A stretch of DNA of 54,501 nt from NCBI GenBank assembly GCA_937910235.1, contig CALENB010000246.1, positions 1-54,501 of the forward strand, given 5' to 3'. This DNA is from an uncultured Myxococcales bacterium (GTDB lineage Bacteria > Myxococcota_A > UBA9042). The notes under the pieces were generated by a model. The model saw nothing but the letters and a program-made list of their open reading frames with translations. It did no database searches and had not been told where the DNA came from. A program made the position numbers and the translations under genes. Numbering within the stretch: the stretch's first letter is position 1; the number at the start of each line of letters is the position of its first letter. Positions 19,927 through 28,201 of this stretch are shown one piece after another.

Positions 19927-20669
19927 TTGCCGCCAACACGAGAAATACGCTGTTGCTGATGGGAGCGCTCAGTCTGGTCGGCGCGGCTGGAACGGGCTGC
20001 ACGGTCAAAGACCAGCCGAACTACCTGATCGCCCCGCAGATCAATCCCATGATGTTCTCGAAGGCGGTTGAGTCGCAGACCAAGACCGATCTCTTCAAGA
20101 ACGGTCGCTCGCTGCAGATTCCGCCCGCGGGGACCTTGCCGCGCCGGCTGGGCTGCGCGCCACTGCGCGTCGAAGAGCGGCAGCCGGGTCAAGTCGCGCA
20201 GACGCTGCCGGAGCACTGCCGTGTCCTGCGCGTGCACTACGACGTGACCGCGAACGCCGCCAAAGCCGCCGGCGTGGTCGACGACAAGGGTGTCGCTGAT
20301 CTCACCAAGTTTGCCACCGCGCAGGCCGTAAAAGCGGGCCAAGAGCTGATCAACCCGACCACGACCGCCGGTGAAGTTGGCGCCGAGAATATGGCTCGTG
20401 GCGAGGCCGTCTTCACGACGTTCTGCGCACCGTGTCACGGCGTCACAGGCGCAGGCGACGGACCCGTGGCGGCACGCGGCGTCGGTATGCCCGGCTTTCC
20501 GCTCACGACGAAGGGGGCCGCGCCGCTGACGTTCAAGGACGGCCACATCTTCCACATCATCACCTACGGCCGCGGAAACATGGGGAGCTACGCTTCTCAG
20601 ATCGGGCCGGAAGACCGCTGGAAGGCGATCCTGTGGCTGCGGCAGCTGCAGAAGGGAGGGGCCATCTGA
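19923..20669 (+). CDS. actE: Alternative complex III subunit E, monohaem cytochrome c
   Basis: Lipoprotein-like N-terminus (AAGTGCTV), CAPCHG haem motif, GNMGSYASQIGPEDRWKAILWLRQLQ; overlaps actD and actF ends by 4 and 1 nt. Confidence 0.92.
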   Translation: MIAANTRNTLLLMGALSLVGAAGTGCTVKDQPNYLIAPQINPMMFSKAVESQTKTDLFKNGRSLQIPPAGTLPRRLGCAPLRVEERQPGQVAQTLPEHCRVLRVHYDVTANAAKAAGVVDDKGVADLTKFATAQAVKAGQELINPTTTAGEVGAENMARGEAVFTTFCAPCHGVTGAGDGPVAARGVGMPGFPLTTKGAAPLTFKDGHIFHIITYGRGNMGSYASQIGPEDRWKAILWLRQLQKGGAI

Positions 20670-21892
20670 TGGGCGCTCATCATCACGCAATCCCCGAAGA
20701 GAAGCCGTGGGTCATGCCCGGCAGCTGGATGAAGACAGCCATCGTGCTGATCCTCGTCGGCCTTGCGGGCACCGTCTACGGCTTCATGGACGCGTCCTGG
20801 CGCGGCTGGTCCAACGTGCTCATCGCCGGCGTGTACTTCACCGGTGTCGCGCTTGGCGCCGCGTTTCAGTTCGCCGTCTTCAGCTTCACCAACGGTGGCT
20901 GGTGGATCGGCGTGAAGCGCGTCATGGAGGCGTTCACCACGTTCCTGCCTATCCCGATGCTCGTCATGTTGGCGATCGGCCTGTTCGGCATGCACGAGCT
21001 GTACGAGTGGTCCGTCCCTGAGATCATGGACAACGACCCGCTCCTGCAGCGCAAAGCCTTGCTGCTCAACGAGACAGGCTGGTTGGTGCGTGTGGTGTTT
21101 TACTTCGCGGTCTGGATGACCACGACGTTCCTCATGCGCAAGTTCAGCCGCGCTCAAGACGCGACTGGTGACGTGAAGTACACGATCTTCAACGTCCGCG
21201 TCGGCGCGATCCACACCGTGTTCTACGGCCTCACGGTCACGTTTGCGTCATTGGATTGGCTGAGCAGCCTTGAGCCCCACTGGTTCTCGACCATCTTTGG
21301 CGTCTACCAGTTCATCGGCATGTTCGTGTGCGCCGCGGCGTTCCTCGTGCTGTTTGTGCTCTCGATGCAGAAGGCCGGCTACCTCAGCTGGATCACCGAA
21401 GATCACTACCACGACTTCGGCAAGATGATGTTCGCCTTCGGCACCTTCTGGGCCTACATCTGGGTCAGCCAGTACATCCTCATCTGGTATGCCAACATGC
21501 CTGAGGAGACGGGGTTTTACATCGCGCGTCAGAACGACGGCTGGATGGCGATCTTCTTCCTCAACTTGGCCTGCAACTGGGTCCTGCCCTTCCTGATCCT
21601 GATGCCGCGTAACAACAAGCGGAACCCCAAGATCTTGGCGCTCGTAGCGGGCATGCTCATCTTCGGTCACTGGCTGGATCTGTACCTGCAGGTCATGCCG
21701 GCGACGTCACATTTCGCCGTGCATCACCACGGCGCGACCGTTCATGGGCCGCTCTTCGGCCTGCAGGAGCTCGGCCCCATCCTGTTGCTTGGCGGCGTGT
21801 TCATCCTGGTCATGGGCAAGATGCTCGGCGCGGCGCCGTTGCTCGCCAAGAAAGATCCCTACCTGCAAGAGTCCTTGGCGCATCACCAGTAG
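20669..21892 (+). CDS. actF: Alternative complex III subunit F, membrane protein
   Basis: MGAHHHAIPEEKPWVMPGSWMKTAIVLILVGLAG...; polytopic; immediate overlap with actE stop (TGATG). Confidence 0.92.
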   Translation: MGAHHHAIPEEKPWVMPGSWMKTAIVLILVGLAGTVYGFMDASWRGWSNVLIAGVYFTGVALGAAFQFAVFSFTNGGWWIGVKRVMEAFTTFLPIPMLVMLAIGLFGMHELYEWSVPEIMDNDPLLQRKALLLNETGWLVRVVFYFAVWMTTTFLMRKFSRAQDATGDVKYTIFNVRVGAIHTVFYGLTVTFASLDWLSSLEPHWFSTIFGVYQFIGMFVCAAAFLVLFVLSMQKAGYLSWITEDHYHDFGKMMFAFGTFWAYIWVSQYILIWYANMPEETGFYIARQNDGWMAIFFLNLACNWVLPFLILMPRNNKRNPKILALVAGMLIFGHWLDLYLQVMPATSHFAVHHHGATVHGPLFGLQELGPILLLGGVFILVMGKMLGAAPLLAKKDPYLQESLAHHQ

Positions 21893-21944
21893 GGCGCATC
21901 ACCAGTAGGGCGCGTCACCAACAGGGCGCATCACCCACAGGTGG
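21881..21944 (+). repeat. Four copies of a 16-bp tandem repeat spanning the actF stop codon
   Basis: CATCACCAGTAGGGCG / CATCACCAGTAGGGCG / CGTCACCAACAGGGCG / CATCACCCACAGGTGG, read directly. Confidence 0.9.
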
Positions 21945-22161
21945 CGCCGGCCGCAGCGATCTGCGGCAAGCGCGACCATCCGGCCGGCGCATCTCCCTGG
22001 GAGCGCCGGCCGCTGGTCGTTTGGGGCGGTTGCGTGTGCCGGGTTGGGGTCACCGAATCCCATGTCGCCGAGGTTCGCGTGCCTTGATTGTGGCTGGAAT
22101 CCGGGCGCTCTGCTACGGTTGTCAGGCAAGCGTCCCCCCGGGGCGCGGATGGAGGCGCCCC

Positions 22162-22489
22162 ATGGCTGGACCACCCCAGAGTCGACTCGGTGACAAGAGC
22201 ATGGTGCCCGCGGACGCCCATGGCTGTCCGGCCTGCCCGCATCCGTGTATCGGGCCCGCTGTCGGCGGTTCACCGGATGTGATGGTGAACGGGCGGCCCC
22301 GCCCTGCGCGTGGGTGACCCAGGCGTGCACGCCGCGTGCTGCGGCCCGAACACGTGGAAGGCCAAGGCTGGCAGTGGCACCGTCAAAATCAACGGCAAGA
22401 AAGCGCACCGGCTCGGCGATTCGGACAAACACTGCGGCGGCACTGGCCAGATGGTCGAGGGCTCGGGTGACGTCTTCACCGGCGGCTAG
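22162..22489 (+). pseudogene. PAAR-domain protein with a one-base frameshift (pseudogene, sequence error or programmed frameshift)
   Basis: Frame 1: MAGPPQSRLGDKSMVPADAHGCPACPHPCIGPAVGGSPDVMVNGRP; after the CCCC tract the +1-shifted frame reads ALRVGDPGVHAACCGPNTWKAKAGSGTVKINGKKAHRLGDSDKHCGGTGQMVEGSGDVFTGG* (TAG 22487-22489). Confidence 0.8.
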
Positions 22490-22621
22490 TACGCGGCGCT
22501 GAGCCCGCGCAGGCCACAGCCGCACGCATTCCTCGTGTCGATGACCCCTCCCACTTGACCCCTCGCGGGTCGCGTCGGATCCTCCGCGCGCCGGCCAACT
22601 GCGCTGGCGTGGAGGTAGCTG

Positions 22622-24031
22622 ATGGCGACGACCTACGATGTGGTGATCCTCGGTGCTGGACCCGGCGGATACGTGTGTGGCATCCGCTGCGGACAGCTGG
22701 GCCTGAAGACCCTGGTGGTGGAGAAGGCGCAGCTGGGCGGGGTCTGCCTCAACGTCGGCTGCATCCCCAGCAAAGCCCTGATTCACGGCTCGAAAGTCTA
22801 CTACAAGGCCAAAAACGGCGGCCATCTCGGCATCAGCGGCGACCTCAAGGTGGATCTCTCGAAGATGGTCGGCTGGAAGGATGGCATCGTCTCCAAGCTC
22901 ACCGCCGGTGTCGGCGGGCTCTTCAAGGCCAACGGCGTCGACCACGTCGTCGCGACTGGCAAGCTGGTGGGACCAGGCCAAGTGGCGCTCACCAAGGCCG
23001 ACGGCAGCGTGCAGATCGTCGCCGCGCTCAACATCGTCATCGCGACGGGCAGCTCGCCGGTTCAGATCCCCTTCCTGCAGTGGAGCGAAGACGTGATCAG
23101 CTCGACGGGCGCGCTCGCGCTCAGCAACGTGCCAGACCGACTCGCCGTCATCGGCGGCGGTGTGATCGGCATGGAGCTCGGCGACGTCTACGCGCGCCTC
23201 GGCTCGAAGGTCACGGTCATCGAGGCGGAAAACCAGCTCCTGCCAATGTTCGACAAAGACATGGTCACGCCGCTCATGCGCAAGCAGAAGACCCTGGGGG
23301 TGATCCACCTCGTCTCGACCAAGGTCACCGGCGCCGAGCACCTCGACGGCGGTGGTGTGAAGCTGAGCTACGAGGCCACAAAGGCGGGTAAATCGACGAC
23401 CGGGAGCCTGGAGGTCGACAAGGTGCTGGTGGCCGTCGGTCGGCGTCCAAACACCGCAGACCTCGGTTTGGAGAGCGTCGGCGTGAAGATCGATCCCCGT
23501 GGTTTCATCCAGGTGAACCCGCAGCTGCAGACGGGTGTGGCTGGGGTTTTTGCGATCGGCGACGTCGCTGGCAACCCGATGCTCGCCCACAAGGCCAGCA
23601 AGGACGGTGAGGTCGTGGCGGAGGTGATCGGGGGGCACCCGGCGATCAACGACTCGGTCATCGCCTCGGTGGTCTACACAGATCCCGAGATCGCCTCGGT
23701 GGGACCGACGCTCAAGGAGCTGCAGGCATCCGGGCGAGCGCTGCGGATCGGCAAGTTCCCCATGGCTGCGCTCGGGCGCGCGATGACCGCAGACGCGACG
23801 CTTGGCTTCGCACGTGTGGTGGGCGACGCGGTGACGGGTGATGTGCTAGCGATTCACATCGTCGGTGCCGAGGCCAGCGAGCTCGTCAACGAAGCGGCGC
23901 TGACGCTGGAGATGGCGGCGGTGCTGGAGGACGTCGGTCTGACGGTGCACGCCCACCCGACCATGGGCGAGGCGCTGATGGAGGCCGCGAAGGCGGCGCT
24001 GGGCGAGGCGATTCACGCGGTGAACGCTTGA
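22622..24031 (+). CDS. lpdA: Dihydrolipoyl dehydrogenase
   Basis: DVVILGAGPGGYVCGIRCGQLGLKTLVVEKAQLGGVCLNVGCIPSKALIH; redox-active CxxxxC; C-terminal HAHPTMGEALMEAA. Confidence 0.95.
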   Translation: MATTYDVVILGAGPGGYVCGIRCGQLGLKTLVVEKAQLGGVCLNVGCIPSKALIHGSKVYYKAKNGGHLGISGDLKVDLSKMVGWKDGIVSKLTAGVGGLFKANGVDHVVATGKLVGPGQVALTKADGSVQIVAALNIVIATGSSPVQIPFLQWSEDVISSTGALALSNVPDRLAVIGGGVIGMELGDVYARLGSKVTVIEAENQLLPMFDKDMVTPLMRKQKTLGVIHLVSTKVTGAEHLDGGGVKLSYEATKAGKSTTGSLEVDKVLVAVGRRPNTADLGLESVGVKIDPRGFIQVNPQLQTGVAGVFAIGDVAGNPMLAHKASKDGEVVAEVIGGHPAINDSVIASVVYTDPEIASVGPTLKELQASGRALRIGKFPMAALGRAMTADATLGFARVVGDAVTGDVLAIHIVGAEASELVNEAALTLEMAAVLEDVGLTVHAHPTMGEALMEAAKAALGEAIHAVNA

Positions 24032-24053
24032 GCTTCAGCTGCCATCGGCAGTT

Positions 24054-25442
24054 TCAGTAGCCCGCACCGATGTCTGTGCGACAGTGCTGGCCGGCGTACC
24101 TGATGTGCGTGACCGCCTCGTAGGCCTTGTTTCGGGCCTCTGCGTAGGTCGCCGCCGCTGCGACCACCGTGGCGGTGCGTCCGCCTGTCGTCTCGATCCG
24201 ATCCCCCGTCTTGATCTGATCCACAGCCTCGGTCTGCGCCACAGCCTCGGTCTGAGCCACAGCCTCGATCCAGCGCACGCCGTCCTCAAAGAGCCAAAGG
24301 TCGGGATCGGCGGCGAAGTGAGCGTCGTCGATCGTGATCTCGGCGCCGCGTGTGTACCGCTCGGGATATCCCTCAGCCGTCAGCACCACCGACACACGCG
24401 GCCGCTCGTCGAACACCAACGCGTCCACAGCGGCCAGCAGCTGACCGCTGCCGCGACAGGCCTGCAGCGCGGCGTAGAAGTCCCCTGAGACGCGGCTGAG
24501 CAAGATCTGTGTCGCCGGATCGCCAAACCGCAGGTTGTAGTCGAGCACCAGCGCCTCACCCCGCACCAACATCAAGTCGACAAACAGCGCACCTCGCAGC
24601 GGTCGCCCCCGACTCGCCATGGCGTCTACAGCCGGCCGCAGCACGTCGCGCTCGATGTGAGCGACCATGCGCGCGTCGATCACCGGCGCCGGCGCCAGCT
24701 GGCCCATGCCACGCGTCGGTGGGCCCAGATCGCCGTCGAGGAGCCGCGGGTAGTTCAGCACGTGCCCAAGCACCGCGATGTCCACGCCATCGGTGAGCGA
24801 AAACACCGTCACCTCAACACCATCGAGGCGCTCCTCCACTACGATGCGCTTGGACTCCAAGCCAAAGATGTTGTCCTGCATCACCTCCTTGAGCGCCTCG
24901 TCACACTCGTCAGCGCGATGCGTGACCCGAACCCCCTTGCCGTACGCGATGCCGTCCGCCTTGAAGACCCGCGCCCACCGCGTCGTCCGGGCGAGGTGGG
25001 CGGCGCGATCGACCGTGTCGCAGATCGCAAAACGCGGCGTCTCGATCGCCAGCTGATTCATCAGGACCCGCGCGAAAACCTTGGATCCTTCGAGTTTTGC
25101 GGCGTCCTGCGTCGGTCCGAAGATAGGCAGGCCGCGGGCCTCGAACACATCGACGATGCCATCGACCAGCGGCGTGTTTGGGCCAACGACGGTCAGATCG
25201 ATCTCCTCGAGTTCTGCCATCTCAGCCAGACCCAGGAAGTCCTGACTCGCGACCGGCAGCGTGCGGAACCCCCGTCTTTCCAGGCCGCTCGTGCCTGGCG
25301 CGAAGAGCACGGTCGCCACGGAAGGCGAGCGCAGCAACGCCTCACCGAGGGCATGGCTGCGCGCGCCACCGCCGACGATCATCACGCGGGCGCCCGCCGA
25401 TGCGGGACTGTGGGGCTCGGGCTGTAGGGGCGCTGTGGTCAT
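24054..25442 (-). CDS. purD: Phosphoribosylamine--glycine ligase
   Basis: VMIVGGGARSHALGEALLRSP...LTVVGPNTPLVDGIVDVFEARGLPIFGPTQDAAKLEGSKVFARVLM; ATP-grasp GARS features. Confidence 0.93.
   Translation of the reverse strand: MTTAPLQPEPHSPASAGARVMIVGGGARSHALGEALLRSPSVATVLFAPGTSGLERRGFRTLPVASQDFLGLAEMAELEEIDLTVVGPNTPLVDGIVDVFEARGLPIFGPTQDAAKLEGSKVFARVLMNQLAIETPRFAICDTVDRAAHLARTTRWARVFKADGIAYGKGVRVTHRADECDEALKEVMQDNIFGLESKRIVVEERLDGVEVTVFSLTDGVDIAVLGHVLNYPRLLDGDLGPPTRGMGQLAPAPVIDARMVAHIERDVLRPAVDAMASRGRPLRGALFVDLMLVRGEALVLDYNLRFGDPATQILLSRVSGDFYAALQACRGSGQLLAAVDALVFDERPRVSVVLTAEGYPERYTRGAEITIDDAHFAADPDLWLFEDGVRWIEAVAQTEAVAQTEAVDQIKTGDRIETTGGRTATVVAAAATYAEARNKAYEAVTHIRYAGQHCRTDIGAGY
24222..24275 (-). 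repeat. About three copies of an 18-bp tandem repeat inside purD (EAVAQT hexapeptide)
   Basis: CACAGCCTCGGTCTGCGC / CACAGCCTCGGTCTGAGC / CACAGCCTCGATCCAGCG on + strand. Confidence 0.85.
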
Positions 25443-25546
25443 GGCCCGTAGCCTCGCATAGCGGTCGGGTGGTTGACAGACACGCGGGGCGGCCTAGTCT
25501 GCGAGTGGGTTCTGGTACCAGCTGCGCGCTGGCCAGTCTCGCCAAC

Positions 25547-25909
25547 GGGGACGAACTGGTTTCGACGGGGGCGATGAAGCGTTATTTGCGTGCCGCGGAG
25601 CCTTCGGCCGCGTCAAAAAAAGGTAAACGTTTAAGTGCCAATGATAACATTGAGTACGCTCTCGCTGCTTAGTCTAGATTAAGTAACAAGAGGAACGGCC
25701 ACCCGCGTCTGCCGGGGTGGAAGTTCTATTATTAGGCGGACTGGTTAGCGTGTGGGGCCTGAGCGCACGGTGATGAGATTTAGCCAGGACGGCCCGGATG
25801 CACCTTGTCTTATGGGGGGCTCCGATGACGTACAAATCATAAGACTATGCACGTAGACGATGGCGTGGAACGTTTTCGGACCCGGGTTCGACTCCCGGCG
25901 TCTCCACCA
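25547..25909 (+). ncRNA. ssrA: Transfer-messenger RNA (tmRNA), tag ANDNIEYALAA
   Basis: 5' GGGGACGAACUGGUUUCGACGGGGG pairs with 3' CGUCUCC-ACCA (7 bp, one G-U); T-arm GGACCCGGGUUCGACUCCCGGCGUCUCCACCA; internal tag ORF GCCAATGATAACATTGAGTACGCTCTCGCTGCTTAG. Confidence 0.97.
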
Positions 25910-25913
25910 CTCA

Positions 25914-25940
25914 GCGAGCGAAACCACCAATTTCGCTCGC
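25914..25940 (+). terminator. Stem-loop directly after tmRNA
   Basis: GCGAGCGAAA-CCACCAA-TTTCGCTCGC: perfect 10-bp inverted repeat. Confidence 0.55.
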
Positions 25941-25958
25941 ACCCAGGTGAACATCAGA

Positions 25959-26002
25959 ACCCCCGCCTCTTCGCCCGTTTGGGCCGAGGGGCGGGGTTTT
26001 CT
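25959..26002 (+). terminator. Probable rho-independent terminator of ssrA
   Basis: AACCCCCGCCTCTTCGCCC-GTTT-GGGCCGAGGGGCGGGGTTTT: imperfect GC-rich hairpin followed by T-run. Confidence 0.65.
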
Positions 26003-26217
26003 GATCCGTGCAGGTGTTGCGCGGCACCAACGCTTCCCCCAGGTCTGCCTAACGAATGCGGCGAGCAGGCTCGGAATCAGCAGCGTTCGCGCGCGACGCC
26101 AAGCTGAATCTAGTGAGCTGCCAACGCATCTCTTCGAGCCGTTGTCCGGCGCCATCGCCGACCGCTAGGCGTCCACTCCATGACTTTCGCACACGATCAC
26201 GAGCCCCCTCCAGACCT

Positions 26218-27204
26218 CTACTGACCGCGCAGCAGCCGCCAAGTGCCCTCGCCGACGACGCCATCTGGCGTTACGTCATGTCGCTTCTGAAAGGCCATCA
26301 CCGCTTGCTTGGTCCCCGGTCCAAAGGCGCCGTCTTGCTGGCCGGCGGGCAGACCTAGCAGCTTCTGTAGCTCGCTCACGGAGCTGCCGTTGGAGCCCAC
26401 CTTCAACAGGGGCATGGGCTGCGGCAACCCGGAGGTGTCGGTCGTCTCGACGTCGCTAATCCGCCCCAGCATCGACATGACGCCGGGCTGTCGGTCGCGC
26501 GTGCCGGCCGAATACACGCCGTCGCGGACGAACTTGCCGCTCTTGTAGGCGTTGGTGCCCGCAAAAACGTAGGGGCTGGGTTTCGACCGCATCGCGTAGC
26601 CCAGGCCGTTGTAATACTCGGAGTAGGTCGCCAGCGCCGCCGCGTCCGTGCTGGTCTCGGTGAGCGCCATCTCGGACTGGATCCCGCGCTTCATCTGAAT
26701 CGCGTGCACCGCTGCGTCCTCCCATTTGTGGAACAGCGGGATGTTCTTCGGCACGTGCACGGCCGGTTTGCCGAGCGGGTCGCCTTGATGCAGGTAGGTG
26801 CCAAAGTCACCCGACGCCTCACGCCAATGCAGGGCGGCGATGAGCTCGGCCGGCAGACCGGTCTTCGCTGCGACGGACTCGTAGCGCGCTTGGTGTCGCT
26901 GCCAGTGCGCCTCAAACTCGCTGAGTTCGCCATCGTAGCGGTCATCTTCTTGCAGCCCGTTGGTCCGTGCGCGATTGGCGTCGTACACCTTGCGCATCTT
27001 GCCGCCGCCTGGCGCGTTGGAGCCATCGTTCGCAAAGCGCGCATCGGAGGTGTCCGGCGAGACGGTCTGGCTGCCGGCCGCATAGGACTGGCCTCTGAGC
27101 GCGGCGCGGAGTCGCGCCTGCTGGCCTCCACCTGCGGCGGTGGTCGCGGCCGCTCGACGGTTGAGTTGGCTGCCGCGGAGTCCACTGGCTTGTTCGAACG
27201 GCAT
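26218..27204 (-). CDS. Lysozyme-like protein with C-terminal peptidoglycan-binding (PG_binding_1) domain
   Basis: C-terminal LLKVGSNGSSVSELQKLLGLPAGQQDGAFGPGTKQAVMAFQKRHDVTPDGVVGEGTWRLL is a clear PG_binding_1; middle AAKTGLPAELIAALHWREASGDFGTYLHQGDPLG is lysozyme/transglycosylase-like. Confidence 0.8.
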   Translation of the reverse strand: MPFEQASGLRGSQLNRRAAATTAAGGGQQARLRAALRGQSYAAGSQTVSPDTSDARFANDGSNAPGGGKMRKVYDANRARTNGLQEDDRYDGELSEFEAHWQRHQARYESVAAKTGLPAELIAALHWREASGDFGTYLHQGDPLGKPAVHVPKNIPLFHKWEDAAVHAIQMKRGIQSEMALTETSTDAAALATYSEYYNGLGYAMRSKPSPYVFAGTNAYKSGKFVRDGVYSAGTRDRQPGVMSMLGRISDVETTDTSGLPQPMPLLKVGSNGSSVSELQKLLGLPAGQQDGAFGPGTKQAVMAFQKRHDVTPDGVVGEGTWRLLRGQ

Positions 27205-27474
27205 GAAGCTCTCCTTTGGCGTGGGGTGAGAACGTAGCGGCAGCCCCGGCGAATTCCCAGGTCGACGTCGCGCGGCGGGAGCGTCACTGGGACTCGGAGG
27301 CTCCGGCGGATCGCGGATGTGGTCGGGTCAGACAGACGGCAACGCGCGGTTCATCACGCAGTGGGATGGCCCATACGCGCCGGAGATCTGCACTCCCTGT
27401 GCGCGCACACCTCCTGTCGACTATTCTGTCCGCGCCACGACCTCACCTACCGTCCTGGCCACCCGGAGGCGCCT

Positions 27475-27969
27475 ATGTCCCAGCTCAGCCCAGCCACTCG
27501 CAGCCTGCCGCCAGTCGTCCCGGCGACCCTCATCGTCGGCCTCGCGGGCGCCCTGCTGGCCACGGTCCTCACCGCCTGTGCGCCCGCCGGCAGCATCGCC
27601 TACCCCATGGAGGTCCGCATGCTGGCCGAACAACCCAATGACGGTGCCCAGGCCATGCCGCGCTGGTGTGAGGGTGGCTCGTGCCTCGTTGGGCCGAAGG
27701 TGGTGCTCGACGAGCGCAACGTCCGCTCCGTCATGCTGCAGCCCGGCGAGAGCCGCGTTGGCCTCGTGCTTGAGCTCAACAGCGCCGGCATCGCGCGCCT
27801 GAAGAGTTTCATCCAGGGTAACGCGGGCGATCAGCGGCTCACGGTTGTCGTCGATGGCAAGGCGCTGGAGGCCATGACCGCGCGCCAGACCTTGAAAACC
27901 GGCACGATTCGGCTCTCAGGGCCCCGGGCTGACATGTTGCGCCTCCATGAGAAGCTGAAGGGGGATTGA
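27475..27969 (+). CDS. Small lipoprotein of unknown function
   Basis: MSQLSPATRSLPPVVPATLIVGLAGALLATVLTACAPAGS: signal plus lipobox LTAC. Confidence 0.65.
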   Translation: MSQLSPATRSLPPVVPATLIVGLAGALLATVLTACAPAGSIAYPMEVRMLAEQPNDGAQAMPRWCEGGSCLVGPKVVLDERNVRSVMLQPGESRVGLVLELNSAGIARLKSFIQGNAGDQRLTVVVDGKALEAMTARQTLKTGTIRLSGPRADMLRLHEKLKGD

Positions 27970-28201
27970 AGGCGCGCTCGCCGGCTCGTTCCAACAAAAA
28001 ACGAAGATTTGTCAACAAGCTACGTTGCACACAACCTCTCATACACGCTCGTGTTACCAACGACCACGGGTGGTTGCGCGCTTTGTAAGAACTTCGACCT
28101 TGCATCCCGGGCGGCCGTCTCGCAGACTCAGAGCCTCCACAGGTTCACGCGGCCGTCGCCTGCCGCATCGGCGCCCGGATGCTGCCGTAGAGGTCGCAGA
28201 G

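Noticed and set aside
22315-22317. TGA in the PAAR gene as a second selenocysteine codon
   Set aside because: Reading on in the same frame gives non-PAAR sequence; the true continuation is in another frame, so this is a frameshift and not Sec recoding.
25860-26168. ORFs overlapping the 3' end of ssrA (e.g. MAWNVFGPGFDSRRLHH...)
   Set aside because: They read through the tmRNA T-arm and its terminators; no coding support.
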